The notes: generated from the sequence alone by a model not told the origin. DNA of 64,000 nt from Streptomyces sp. NBC_00510 (GCA_036013505.1 CP107851.1:310001-374000), one strand, 5' to 3'; shown: positions 54,649 to 62,830, counted from the first letter of the stretch. Program-made: numbers and translations.

Positions 54649-55731
54649 TCACCAGCTGATCCCGGCCGCCACCGGAAGATGATCGCTGCCGGTCTCCGTA
54701 AGCACGCAGGAGCTCTTCGGCTCCACACCCCTGACCAGGATCTGGTCGATACGCGCCATCGGGAAGGACGCTGGCCAGCTGAAGCCGAAGCCGTCACCGG
54801 CCTCCTCCTGGGCCGAGCGCAGCTGCGAGGTGAGGCCGGCGAACCTGCGGTCGTCCGTGGCGCCGTTCATGTCGCCGAGCACCACCATCCGCTCGCTGCG
54901 CTCGGCGGCTACGGCCTTGGTGAGCTTCGCCACGCCGTCGTCCCGTGAGTCCGTCCAGAAGCCGCCTCTGGGCTTCACACGCACCGACCCAAGGTGCACC
55001 ACGTACACCGCGAGCGGCCCTTGGTCCGTGGCCACCGTGGCGCGCAGCGCACGGGGTGGGTCGATGGGCACGTCCTCGGGCCGTCGCTGTCGCGCCAGCG
55101 GTCCGACATTGCCGCGCAGCACGTCGACCGCCTGGATGTCCGACAGCGGCAGCTTGCTCCACAGTCCGACCGTGCCCTCGACCGCGTGGTGCGGATACGT
55201 CTTCGCGAGCTCCTTCTCGTACGTGTCGCGGGCCTGGTCGGTCAGTTCCTCGAGCGCCAGCAGTTCCGCACCGGAGGCGGCGAGGGCGCGTGCCGTGCCG
55301 GCCGGGTCGGGGTTCTCGGCGCCGACGTTGTGACTGACCACGGTGAGGTCGGCGCCCGCCTGGGACTTGTCGGTGAGCAGCCCGCCGAAGAGGCTCACCC
55401 ACACCACGACTGGAAGGGGCAGCGCCACCACGGCCGTGGCGGACCGTCGCCACAGCGCGGCGGCGAGCAGCACCGGGACGAACACGCCGCACCATGGCAG
55501 GAAGGTCTCCACCAGTGAGCCGAGGCCACCGAAGTCCGTGATCTTGGAGTGCAGCGCCATGAGCAGGCCAAGGAACACCGCAAGCGTCGCGAGCAGGATG
55601 CCGCGCTTCCATGGGCCCGGACCGGCGAGGGTGCGGACAGCCCTGCGGATCCGCGGGCGCAGGCCGTTGTCCTCATGGCCCGCGCCGCGCTGCTGGGGTG
55701 CGGCGGTGACTTCTGGTACTGCTTGACTCAC
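54649..55731 (-). CDS. Membrane-anchored endonuclease/exonuclease/phosphatase-family protein
   Basis: 360 residues. GTG start at 55731 overlaps the kinase stop (GTGA). Three N-terminal membrane helices (about residues 45-130: GILLATLAVFLGLLMALH, WCGVFVPVLLAAALW, VALPLPVVVWVSLFGGLL) precede an EEP fold facing outward: VVSHNVGAENPD, LLALEELTD with the metal Glu, VYVVHLGSVRVK, VVLGDMNGATDDRRFAGL (DxN) and LTETGSDHLPVAAGI (SDH). Relatives hydrolyse phosphodiesters (DNA, sphingomyelin, phosphoinositides). As the last gene of the response regulator-kinase operon it is probably the output or part of the sensed cell-envelope system. Confidence 0.93.
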   Translation of the reverse strand: MSQAVPEVTAAPQQRGAGHEDNGLRPRIRRAVRTLAGPGPWKRGILLATLAVFLGLLMALHSKITDFGGLGSLVETFLPWCGVFVPVLLAAALWRRSATAVVALPLPVVVWVSLFGGLLTDKSQAGADLTVVSHNVGAENPDPAGTARALAASGAELLALEELTDQARDTYEKELAKTYPHHAVEGTVGLWSKLPLSDIQAVDVLRGNVGPLARQRRPEDVPIDPPRALRATVATDQGPLAVYVVHLGSVRVKPRGGFWTDSRDDGVAKLTKAVAAERSERMVVLGDMNGATDDRRFAGLTSQLRSAQEEAGDGFGFSWPASFPMARIDQILVRGVEPKSSCVLTETGSDHLPVAAGISW

Positions 55732-56855
55732 TGATCAGACGTCCTGTCGCTGAAATGCGCCGGTGCTGCGGGCAGTTCGACGGCGATGCGGAGCCCGCCG
55801 TCCTGGCGCGGGGTGATGGTGAGGGTGCCGTCGTGCACCTCGGTGATCCGCTTGACGATGGCGAGCCCGAGGCCGACCCCCGAGTGGTCGCTGTGCGTGC
55901 GCTCGGTGGCGCGCTGGAACGGTTCGGTGAGCGTCGCGACCACCTGCGGGGAGAGCTTCTCGCCGGTGTTCTCGACCGTGAGCAGCACGCTCTCGGGGCC
56001 CACGCTGGTCGCGACCTCCACGGAGCCCTTCTCGGGCAGGTTGTGGACGATCGCGTTGTGCACGAGGTTCGTCGTCAGCTGCAGCAGCAGCGCCGGCGAA
56101 CCGAAGCCCGTGGCGATGTCACCGGAGGTCTCCAGGGCGACGCCGCGCTTCTCGGCGAGCGGGAGCAGCGTCTCGGCGGCCTCGTCCACGAGCAGGGACA
56201 GATCGACCGGCTTCCGGGTGAAGGACCGCTGTTCGGCGCGGCTGAGCACGAGGAGCGCCTCTGTGAGGTCGATGGCCCGGGCGTTGACGGTGTGCAGCCG
56301 GTCGAGTAGCTCGCTGAGATCCTGCGTCGGATCGTTGCGTGCCACGTCGAGGAGTGCCTGGGAGATGGCCAGCGGCGTACGCAGCTCGTGGGAGGCGTTG
56401 GCCGCGAATCTCCGCTGCTCGTCGACGTGCGCCTCGAGCTGGCCGAGCATCGTGTCGAAGGCGTCGGCAAGTTCACGGAACTCGTCCTTGCGTCCCGGCA
56501 GCCTGATCCGGTGGGACAGCGAGCCCTTCGTGGCCACGCGGGTGGCGTCCGTGATGCGGGTCAGGGGGGCAAGCATCCGGCCGGCGAGCAGCCAGCCTCC
56601 GACGAGGCCGAAGATCAGCAGGAACACCATGACCGCGGCCGCCTTGGGGGCGAATTCATGCAGGAGGCGGGATCGGATGGGGAAGACACCGTTGAGGGAG
56701 TCGGGGTCCTGGTTCGTGAGCATCGCGCGATCGGGGACGTACGCCAGGAGGAACACCCAGACCGCCGCGAGCAGCAGAGTGCCCGCCACCATGAGGAAGC
56801 CGGCGTAGCTGAGGGTGAGCTTGATCCGGACACTGAACCCAGGCTGCCTATCCAC
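55728..56855 (-). CDS. Sensor histidine kinase
   Basis: 375-residue membrane kinase. GTG 56855 has GGAGG five bases upstream and overlaps the response-regulator stop by eight bases. TM1 about 12-40, an extracytoplasmic loop of only about 30 residues, TM2 about 72-91, HAMP (LAPLTRITDATRVATKGSLS), HisKA with the phosphoacceptor His156 in FAANASHELRTPLA, and HATPase_c with NLVHNAIVHN (N-box) and HSGVGLGLAIVKRI (G2). The short loop suggests membrane-embedded or intramembrane sensing. It phosphorylates the adjacent regulator. Confidence 0.94.
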   Translation of the reverse strand: MDRQPGFSVRIKLTLSYAGFLMVAGTLLLAAVWVFLLAYVPDRAMLTNQDPDSLNGVFPIRSRLLHEFAPKAAAVMVFLLIFGLVGGWLLAGRMLAPLTRITDATRVATKGSLSHRIRLPGRKDEFRELADAFDTMLGQLEAHVDEQRRFAANASHELRTPLAISQALLDVARNDPTQDLSELLDRLHTVNARAIDLTEALLVLSRAEQRSFTRKPVDLSLLVDEAAETLLPLAEKRGVALETSGDIATGFGSPALLLQLTTNLVHNAIVHNLPEKGSVEVATSVGPESVLLTVENTGEKLSPQVVATLTEPFQRATERTHSDHSGVGLGLAIVKRITEVHDGTLTITPRQDGGLRIAVELPAAPAHFSDRTSDQ

Positions 56856-57531
56856 AGTCGCCTCCCCCGGGCTGGGTGTCGATGCGGTACCCGGCACCGG
56901 GCACCGTGGCGATCACCCAGGGCTCACCCAGCCGCTTGCGCAGCGCCGAGACCGTGATGCGTACGGCATTGGTGAATGGGTCGGCGTTCTCATCCCACGC
57001 CCGTTCCAACAGCTCCTCGGCGCTGACGACCCCGCCCTCGGCGGCGACGAGGACCTCGAGCACCGCGAACTGCTTCCTGGTCAGCGCGATATGTAGGTCG
57101 TCGCGGTAGACCTCGCGACGGAACGGGTCAAGCCGAAGGCTCGCGATCTCCCGTACCGGCGGCCTGTTGTGCGCCCGCCGCCGGTCGAGCGCCCTGAGCC
57201 TGAGCACGAACTCCTGCAGGTCGAACGGCTTCGTCAGATAGTCGTCGGCCCCGAGTCCGAACCCGCTGGCCTTGTCGTCGAGCCGGTCGGCGGCAGTGAG
57301 CATCAGGATCGGCATCCCGCTGCCGCAGGCCACGATGCTCTTGGCGACCTCGTCCCCGCTGGGTCCGGGGATGTCCCGGTCCAGGACGGCGATGTCGTAC
57401 GCGTTGACGCTCAGCAGCTCCAGAGCCGTGTCGCCGTCGCCCGCGATATCCGCCGCGATGGCTTCGAGGCGCAGCCCATCACGGATGGCCTCCGCCATAT
57501 ACGGCTCGTCCTCGACAATCAGCACTCGCAT
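56848..57531 (-). CDS. OmpR-family response regulator
   Basis: 227 residues. Receiver: acidic VEDEP at 6-10, phosphoacceptor Asp51 in AVLDRDIPG, Thr79 in LMLTAAD and Lys101 in YLTKPFD. DNA-binding winged helix at about 130-220 (LTRKQFAVLEVLVAAEGGVV, TNAVRITVSALRKRLG, VIATVPGAGYRI). First gene of the RR-kinase-EEP operon. The ATG has no ribosome site, and direct repeats CATATCG-N4-CATATCG lie 23-40 bases upstream, suggesting autoregulation. Confidence 0.95.
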   Translation of the reverse strand: MRVLIVEDEPYMAEAIRDGLRLEAIAADIAGDGDTALELLSVNAYDIAVLDRDIPGPSGDEVAKSIVACGSGMPILMLTAADRLDDKASGFGLGADDYLTKPFDLQEFVLRLRALDRRRAHNRPPVREIASLRLDPFRREVYRDDLHIALTRKQFAVLEVLVAAEGGVVSAEELLERAWDENADPFTNAVRITVSALRKRLGEPWVIATVPGAGYRIDTQPGGGDCG

Positions 57532-57553
57532 GGTTCGAGGCTACGAGCCGCCA

Positions 57554-57571
57554 CATATCGTGCGCATATCG
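57554..57571. promoter_or_regulatory. Direct-repeat box for OmpR-type regulator
   Basis: CATATCG-TGCG-CATATCG: two identical heptamers 11 bp apart, one helical turn, upstream of the response regulator gene. This is the spacing normally bound by OmpR-family dimers. Confidence 0.6.
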
Positions 57572-57659
57572 AAAACCCCACCGCGCCCCAGGGCACGGGC
57601 CTCAGGCACCGCATACGTACCTGCAACACCGCTTTTCGTTTCGATCAGCCTCGACATCG

Positions 57660-57938
57660 AAGCCGAGCACCCCGGCCCGTCTCCACACAGCACCGCGTCG
57701 GTGAGCTCGAAGAGCGCATCGGCACGGCTGTACAAGCAGTCGTCGAACTCGACCCGAAAGCGGGACAACACGTCCAACGCCTCACCCACGGGCGCATCGA
57801 CGGGGAGACTCATGGGCAGCGGCCGTGCTCTCGTGCTTCGTGACCCGACGTCTCGAAGGGTGGAGAACGGCGCCCCACTGTCCCGGGAAAAACCGCAGAT
57901 CAGCAGGTCGAGTGACCTGCGAGGTTAAACGTCAAGCT
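57660..57938 (-). mobile_element. IS701-type element remnant, inverted second copy
   Basis: From 57938 leftward it matches the left end at 13782: AGCTTGACGTTTAACCTCGC, the subterminal hairpin, the leader, and the transposase start MSLPVDAPVGEALDVLSRFR through FDDCLYSRADALFELTDAVL (57813 to about 57675). It is cut just after the codons for CGDGP. Only the 5' quarter of the transposase remains. Confidence 0.85.
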
Positions 57939-58213
57939 TAGTGCTGCAATCACAGTTGAGGGTTCTGACCTCGGCGGGAGTGTGGGGCCCGGGTCTGGCT
58001 GCGCCGTCGCCATAACGACCGGCCCTCCGGAGGCGGCCGGGAAGAAGAAGTCCACCGAGGAAGCCGTGCTCGCGTAGCTCGCTGGCATCGAGAGGAAGAC
58101 GGAACTGCCCCGCGGTGGACCCGTACAGACGCGCTGTCGTCGTCGGCCGGGATAGAGGTGGAGATGAGGACGTCGGAGTCGGCAGCAGTCTGAATCCACT
58201 CCAGAAATCAAAA
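57939..58213. other. Gap without gene
   Basis: About 275 bases between the IS701 end and the WhiB terminator; nothing recognisable. Confidence 0.5.
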
Positions 58214-58257
58214 AGGCCGCCCTTGGTGCCCAGAGTTCGCTCTGGACGCCAAGGGCC
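58214..58257 (-). terminator. Intrinsic terminator of the WhiB-like gene
   Basis: Stem GCCCTTGG...CCAGAG with a GCGAACTC-type loop closed by CTCTGG...CCAAGGGC, followed on the minus strand by a TTTTT tract. It begins about 80 bases past the WhiB-like stop and is the only canonical U-tract terminator seen in the window. Confidence 0.85.
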
Positions 58258-58336
58258 GCTTCATGGGGATCGTCAGGCGGCCACGTTCAGGGCGAGCAAG
58301 CGCGGTGAACGGGGACGGACGATGCAGGCACGGTAC

Positions 58337-58777
58337 TCAGGCGATGGCGTCGGGGACGGACCGCCGGGGGCCGCCCGGCTCGGCCTCGTCCGGCAACACG
58401 AGCACGCGCGGCTGCTCGGCCGTACCGCGCCGGCGGTCGTGTTCGGCGACGACGGTGACCCAGTCCGGGCCGAGCCCGGCGACCATGCGCTGCCAAAGGG
58501 TGCTGCGTTGTCGGGGTGTGGTGGCCGCCCAGATGCCGGTCTGGGTGAGATCCGGATTGGCCAGGGCCCATTTCAGGCAGTCGGATGCCAGTCGACACGC
58601 CGCACAGGCGGTGGCCTGGTCGACGCGGGCGGTGATGTCGCCGCTGTTGCTGGAGCCGTGCTCGTAGGCGAACAGCTCGGGTTCCGCCCGGCACGCCGTG
58701 GGGGTGGCCCTGTAGGGGAAGGGGATGCGCGGGTCGGCCTCATTGGCCAGGTGGCGCAGTGTACCGGTTCGACTCAC
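58337..58777 (-). CDS. WhiB-like iron-sulfur protein, divergent type
   Basis: 146 residues. GTG 58777 with GGGAGG nine bases upstream. Four cysteines for a [4Fe-4S] cluster: Cys29 (TACRAEPELF), Cys58, Cys61 and Cys67 (ACAACRLASDC), i.e. C-x28-C-x2-C-x5-C. The downstream turn is GIWAA rather than the usual G(V/I)WGG, and the C-terminal tail is long (about 60 residues) with acidic and basic stretches. Divergent Wbl proteins of this type often sit on plasmids, phages or integrated elements. Translationally coupled to the small upstream gene (GTGA overlap). Probably a sigma-factor-binding redox regulator. Confidence 0.9.
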   Translation of the reverse strand: MSRTGTLRHLANEADPRIPFPYRATPTACRAEPELFAYEHGSSNSGDITARVDQATACAACRLASDCLKWALANPDLTQTGIWAATTPRQRSTLWQRMVAGLGPDWVTVVAEHDRRRGTAEQPRVLVLPDEAEPGGPRRSVPDAIA

Positions 58778-59007
58778 AGAACGAATCCTCCCAAGTCGCA
58801 GTAAGGGAAGGTCAGCTGGGGGGCAGGCGTGGATGCTTTGCGCTTGCGCCGGGGCGGGTCTGAGACGAACCGGGTCTCGCCGGGGTGTTCGGCGTTCCAC
58901 GCTTTGGCGCAGACCTTGTGCGATGGTTCCCCGATGTGGGAGCGCAGCGGGGTGGGTTTTCCGTACGGGGCGTCGAAGCGGAAGTGGCTCGTGTCGCGCC
59001 AGTCCAC
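58774..59007 (-). CDS. Small unknown protein coupled to the WhiB-like gene
   Basis: 77 residues if started at GTG 59007. Basic: VDWRDTSHFRFDAPYGKPTP, LRSHIGEPSHKVCAKAWNAE, HPGETRFVSDPPRRKRKAST, then hydrophobic LTFPYCDLGGFVL. The stop overlaps the Wbl start by four bases. It may be the C-terminal part of a longer gene, since the same frame stays open upstream through shadow-like sequence. No domain recognised; two cysteines and a Lys/Arg patch hint at nucleic-acid or partner binding. Confidence 0.55.
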   Translation of the reverse strand: MDWRDTSHFRFDAPYGKPTPLRSHIGEPSHKVCAKAWNAEHPGETRFVSDPPRRKRKASTPAPQLTFPYCDLGGFVL

Positions 59008-59430
59008 CAGGGCAGGCCGGGGCGGCACCCGTTGACGGAGGCGAGGGTGACCTCGTCGGCGGTGCCCAGGTACGGGAACGCCTTGGCACCGGTCTTCACC
59101 CGGTACATCGGCACGTCGGCGGCGTGCAGGAGAGCGCTGTAGCCGTGGCCGGGCAGGTCGGTGGTGTGGGCGGCGCCAATCGACAGCGTGAACGGCAGCA
59201 GCAGGTCCCAGTGCGGGACGGGCCGCGCAGCGCCGCAGGGTGTCGGCGACCGCCATCGGTGGCCCATTGCCGGAGGCGGGGGCGAGGGTGATGACGACCT
59301 GGTCGCCGGCGGCGTGCCCGAAACGGTCGTGGACGGCCTTGTAGCCGTTGCCGTCCGAACCGCGCGAGTTCGCGGATTCCGGGAGGCCCCAACCGTTGAA
59401 CCGCGCTCAAGGTCCCGAGTGAAAGCGGGG
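59008..59430 (-). pseudogene. GGDEF-type domain protein, frameshifted remnant
   Basis: Fragments in shifting frames recall a diguanylate-cyclase-like domain: a (D)xNG(Y/F)KAVHDRFGHAAGDQVV stretch near 59340-59270 in one frame, and LLLPFTLSIGAAHTTDLPGH followed by SALLHAADVPMYRVKTGA near 59210-59090 in another. The GGDEF signature loop itself was not found; a deletion between the two parts probably removed it. Such proteins commonly precede small genes and Wbl genes in streptomycete integrated elements. Confidence 0.5.
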
Positions 59431-59697
59431 ATCATGTACGGGTTCCGTCAGTCGGTCGATTCCACCGAGTGGGCAGGGACCTGGACTATCCGGGAGCCGT
59501 CATGGCGCCTGGCGCGACGTCGTCTTGGTCAAGCATCGCAGCCCGCCGTCGTCGGACGGCCGTCGTTACTCCGCGATCACTGCGACCGTGTCGAGCGCTG
59601 TCCGCCAGACAGTAGGGCACGGCACCGCCGTCAACGGCTATGCGGCGCGGTGCCGCCCCGGGCGGTGGGGTGGGGGTTGACGCGAGAGCCTCATGGT
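59431..59697. other. Gap without gene
   Basis: About 270 bases; nothing recognisable on either strand. Confidence 0.5.
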
Positions 59698-60047
59698 TCA
59701 TCGGGCCGAGCCGGTGCGCTTGCCCGTGGCCTGGGCGATGGACGCGAACGTGGTTCCGGCGAGCAGGCCGAAGACGAGGTGGGCGCCGAGGCTGGAGGCG
59801 GTGACGTCGTTCCACTCGAAGACGGGCATGCCCATGTTGGCGGGCATCATCCACAGCGCGCCGACTGTCCACCACACCGCGCCGTAAGCGAGGCCGAGGA
59901 CGACTGCCGGTACGATGCGTTGGGCGGCCCCAGCACCACGCCGAAGGTGATGCCGGCGAAGGCGTTGGAGGTGTCGAGGAGCCCGGCGACCATGGTGATC
60001 ATCGCGGTGCCCATGATCGGCCGGGAGAGGGACATCCAGATGCTCAT
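59698..60047 (-). pseudogene. Small integral membrane protein, one-base frameshift
   Basis: Reading from ATG 60047: MSIWMSLSRPIMGTAMITMV...AFAGITFGVVLG, then the frame breaks at a GGGG run (about 59930). Restoring one G gives AAQRIVPAVVLGLAYGAVWW, TVGALWMMPANMGMPVFEWN, SSLGAHLVFGLLAGTTFASI and a stop at 59698. The 350-base length (3n+2) agrees with a single deletion. Three or four hydrophobic segments; function unknown, similar to small uncharacterised streptomycete membrane proteins. A sequencing error in the G run is a serious alternative, in which case the gene is intact. Confidence 0.65.
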
Positions 60048-60199
60048 GCCGATGCCGCCGATCAGCCTCTTCCTGACGTCGAGCTTTTACTCTTGGGGGC
60101 TGACGCTATAGGAGCCCTTATTAGGAGGCGGCGCGATGCGGGTATGTGAGCGCGATTACGTACGCGCCGGTAGGTCACGCGCCGCCGCGGGCGGGCTGG

Positions 60200-60649
60200 T
60201 CACATCCACTGGTCGGGGCCCGGGTCGCTGCCTTCGGCTCGTACGGCGAGGCGTTGCACGTAGTGCGTCCAGCCTTCCTCATGCGCGGCGCACGCCTCGG
60301 GCGAGGGCAGTCCGCTGTGGACCAGGCGCAGTAGGGTGCCGTCCGAGATGGGCTCCAGGGTGATCTCCACGGTGGTCGAGCCGGGTGGCACGGGCATTCC
60401 GCCCTCGGCCCAGCCCCAGGTGAACACCAGCCGCTTGGGCGGGTCCAGTACGACGAACCGGCCCTCGGCCACGTTCTCGCCGGTGATGTTGGTCCGGTAG
60501 TCACCGCCGGGCGCGAACACGAACTCGCCCTCCCGGCCCATCCAGGACAGCCACTTGTCCCGGTCAGTGAAGAAGGAGAACACGGTCTCGGGACGGGCGG
60601 CGATGTGCCGCTCGACCGTGACCACGCCGTCGCTCGCTGTGCCGCTCAC
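60200..60649 (-). CDS. SRPBCC/AHSA1-type protein
   Basis: 149-residue START-like fold. GTG 60649 overlaps the ArsR stop (GTGA), so the two are translationally coupled. Typical features: TVERHIAARPETVFSFFTDR, DKWLSWMGREGEFVFAPGGD, FVVLDPPKRLVFTWGWAEG, VEITLEPISDGTLLRLVHSG, AHEEGWTHYVQRL. ArsR-SRPBCC pairs are widespread; the SRPBCC protein probably binds a small hydrophobic ligand. Confidence 0.94.
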   Translation of the reverse strand: MSGTASDGVVTVERHIAARPETVFSFFTDRDKWLSWMGREGEFVFAPGGDYRTNITGENVAEGRFVVLDPPKRLVFTWGWAEGGMPVPPGSTTVEITLEPISDGTLLRLVHSGLPSPEACAAHEEGWTHYVQRLAVRAEGSDPGPDQWM

Positions 60650-60960
60650 GTGCCCGTTCCTTCCGCCCGCTCGGCGGCCTCGGCCAGTTCGGCGAGGGCG
60701 TCGAGCTTGGTAGCCCACATCGACTGCAGGTAGTCGGCCAGCGGGCCCATGCCTTCGCGGTCCGCGCGGTAGAACCGCTTTTTGCCGTCCTGGCGCAGCG
60801 TAACCAGGCCGAAGTCCCTGAGCACCTTCAGGTGCTGGGAGACCGCGCCGAAGGTGACGTCGAACCGCTCGGCGATCTCGCCCGCCGACAGCTCCGAGTC
60901 CCAGACCAGCCGCAGGATCTCGCGCCGCCTGGGCTCGGCGACTGCCCCTACCGCATCCAT
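60646..60960 (-). CDS. ArsR-family transcriptional regulator
   Basis: 104 residues from ATG 60960 (alternatives ATG 60969, GTG 60981; no ribosome site, so possibly leaderless). Winged helix: MDAVGAVAEPRRREILRLVW, ELSAGEIAERFDVTFGAVSQ, HLKVLRDFGLVTLRQDGKKR, FYRADREGMGPLADYL. No CxC metal-binding pair in helix 3, so it is not a metal sensor of the ArsR/SmtB type. It lies divergent from the SRPBCC cluster with the palindrome TTTAGTG-TG-CACTAAA between, and likely controls both sides. Confidence 0.94.
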   Translation of the reverse strand: MDAVGAVAEPRRREILRLVWDSELSAGEIAERFDVTFGAVSQHLKVLRDFGLVTLRQDGKKRFYRADREGMGPLADYLQSMWATKLDALAELAEAAERAEGTGT

Positions 60961-61003
60961 GCAGATCATTTTAGCGGACACTGCAATTTGCCAAGTGAAT
61001 CAT

Positions 61004-61019
61004 TTTAGTGTGCACTAAA
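61004..61019. promoter_or_regulatory. ArsR operator palindrome
   Basis: TTTAGTG-TG-CACTAAA with perfect 7-bp arms, between divergent starts 60960 and 61067. The half-site ATCATTTTAG also occurs at 60965-60974, giving a second partial site. Confidence 0.7.
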
Positions 61020-61066
61020 GCACGCTTCAGGCGCTCCCGCCGGATCCACGATGAGAAGGACGCTCC

Positions 61067-61495
61067 ATGGCTGACATCGCTCTACAGATCCGTATCGCCG
61101 CCGACCCGGAGACCGTCTACCGCGCCATCTCCACCCCCGAAGGCGTCGCCGGCTGGTTCACCACCGGAGCCGAGATCGGCGAGGGCGTCGGCGCCCTGCA
61201 CCGGCTGTCGTTCCCCGGTGCACCGATGACCTGGGACTTCCGCATCGACGAGGCTGCGGCGGGCAAGCGCCTGGCGCAGACCGTCGTCGCGGGACCCCCG
61301 CAGTGGATCGACACCGAGATCGTCTATGCCCTGGAGGTGCATCCCGAAGCTGGCACGGTGGCTCGGTTCGACCACACCGGGTTCGCCGAGACGGACGACA
61401 TGTTCCGCGAGGTCACGATGGGCTGGGCCGGCATGTTCGCCCGCCTGAAGGAGTACGTGGAGACCGGCACCCCGGTCCCGTACTTCACCCTCTGA
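61067..61495 (+). CDS. SRPBCC/AHSA1-type protein
   Basis: 142 residues. GAAGGA before the ATG. START-like fold markers: IALQIRIAADPETVYRAIST, EGVAGWFTTGAEIGEGVG, FRIDEAAAGKRLAQTVVAGP, ARFDHTGFAETDDMFREVTM, GWAGMFARLKEYVETG. First gene of the right-hand SRPBCC cluster, divergent from the ArsR-SRPBCC operon. Its C-terminal TGTPVPYFTL is nearly identical to that of the next gene (TGTPQPFFTL), so the two arose by duplication. Confidence 0.93.
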   Translation: MADIALQIRIAADPETVYRAISTPEGVAGWFTTGAEIGEGVGALHRLSFPGAPMTWDFRIDEAAAGKRLAQTVVAGPPQWIDTEIVYALEVHPEAGTVARFDHTGFAETDDMFREVTMGWAGMFARLKEYVETGTPVPYFTL

Positions 61496-61529
61496 GCCCA
61501 CCCGGTCTCCCCGCACACAAGGAGCAGCA

Positions 61530-61952
61530 ATGTCCGAGATCACCTTCCGGACCGACATCGACGCTGGCCGCACCCAGGTCTACGAGGCGCTGAACACCCA
61601 CGACGGCCTCATCGCCTGGTGGACCACCGGAGTGAACCGAGAGGGCGAGATCCTCCTCTTCGACTTCCCGCAGATCCCCGAGCCCTTCCGGCTCCGCCGG
61701 GACCGCGCGGACACCGAGGAGATCGTGTGGACCTCCATCGGCGACTTCCCGCCCCACTGGTCCGGCACCGTCATCACCTGGCAGCTGACCGACACCCCCA
61801 ACGGGACCGGCACCCGGGTGGACTTCCGGCACGCCGGCTTCGCAGCCGACGACCCCGGCCTCCCGCACACCGCCGACACCTGGGGTCAGCTGATGGACCG
61901 GCTCAGGCAGTACACCGAGACGGGCACCCCCCAGCCCTTCTTCACCCTCTGA
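61530..61952 (+). CDS. SRPBCC/AHSA1-type protein, paralogue of the preceding gene
   Basis: 140 residues, AAGGAG before the ATG, 34 bases after the previous stop (operon). Fold markers: ITFRTDIDAGRTQVYEALNT, DGLIAWWTTGVNREGEIL, PPHWSGTVITWQLTDTPNGT, VDFRHAGFAADDPGLPHTAD, WGQLMDRLRQYTETG. It differs from its neighbour mainly in the ligand-cavity strands, so the pair probably binds different ligands. Confidence 0.93.
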   Translation: MSEITFRTDIDAGRTQVYEALNTHDGLIAWWTTGVNREGEILLFDFPQIPEPFRLRRDRADTEEIVWTSIGDFPPHWSGTVITWQLTDTPNGTGTRVDFRHAGFAADDPGLPHTADTWGQLMDRLRQYTETGTPQPFFTL

Positions 61953-61963
61953 GCGGCACACCG

Positions 61964-62419
61964 ATGACGATCGACGTGACGGCCGAGCGGGTGATCCCGC
62001 TCCCGCCCGGCCGGGTGGCGGCGTACGCCAGACTGGCGCCACGATGCCGACTGGACGCAGGGCATCCGCGAGGCGGCCCTGACCCGGGAGGCGGATGGCG
62101 GCGGGTTCGGAATTGGAGCGGAGGTAACCCGCACCGCGTATTTCCTCGGCAGGCGGATCGACTACGTGCTGCGCGTCGCCGCCTACGAGCCCCCGAGGCT
62201 GCTGGACATGGTCTCGGTCGCCGGCCCGATGCCGATGCACGTGACCTACAGCTTCGCCCCGCTCCCCGACGGCGGCACGCAGGCCCGGATCCGCGTGCGC
62301 GGTGACGCCTCCGGCCTCTACCGGCTGGCCGGACCGATGATGGGGCGCAAGGGCGCTCGTCGCTGGTGGAGGACCTCCAGGACCTGGTGCAGCAGGTGAG
62401 CAGCCGCACGCGAGGATGA
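61964..62419 (+). pseudogene. Third SRPBCC-type gene, frameshifted
   Basis: Begins 11 bases after the previous stop: MTIDVTAERVIPLPPGRVAA, then the frame shifts near 62035. In the next frame: DADWTQGIREAALTREADGG, GAEVTRTAYFLGRRIDYVLR, VAAYEPPRLLDMVSVAGPMP and YSFAPLPDGGTQARIRVRGD, typical of polyketide-cyclase/SRPBCC proteins. A second shift near 62355 restores the original frame (SSLVEDLQDLVQQVSSRTRG, stop 62419). Total length is divisible by three, so the two indels compensate; this could be a real damaged gene or paired sequence errors. Confidence 0.65.
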
Positions 62420-62427
62420 GGACGGTC

Positions 62428-62830
62428 ATGGCACGACGAAGGACCGGCGGAACGCTTCCGGGCCAGGCTCGGTACGGATCCGGGCATCACGGAGAAGCGG
62501 ATGTTCGGCGGGCTGGCGTTCTTGTACGAGGGCAACGTGGCGGTCGGGGTGGCCGGGGACCAACCGATGGTCAGGGTCGGCCCGGACGCCACCGAGGCCG
62601 CCCTGGCACGGCCCGGGACGCGGCCCTTCGAATCCACCGGGCGCCCGATGCGCGGCTGGGTCGTCGTGACCGCGTCCGCCGTGTCCGAGGACGAAGCCCC
62701 GGCTACCTGGACCGGCGCCTGCGCCACTTGCCACCGCGACATACCCACCTCAATACCGACCTGCCCAAGCACTACGAGACAGCGGGCAGCAAAAAGGAAG
62801 GCCAAACACCGGCCGCGGGCTGGTCGTTAA
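62428..62830 (+). pseudogene. TfoX/Sxy N-terminal-domain protein, frameshifted
   Basis: The TfoX-N core is clear in one frame: RLGTDPGITEKRMFGGLAFL, YEGNVAVGVAGDQPMVRVGP, ALARPGTRPFESTGRPMRGW. Two bases are missing near the start (ATGGCACGACG versus the expected MAHDE... reading), and a second shift at about 62700 moves the end (GYLDRRLRHLPPRHTHLNTD) out of frame. Actinobacterial TfoX-N proteins are small and of unknown function; the link to competence known in Gammaproteobacteria does not necessarily apply. Confidence 0.65.
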
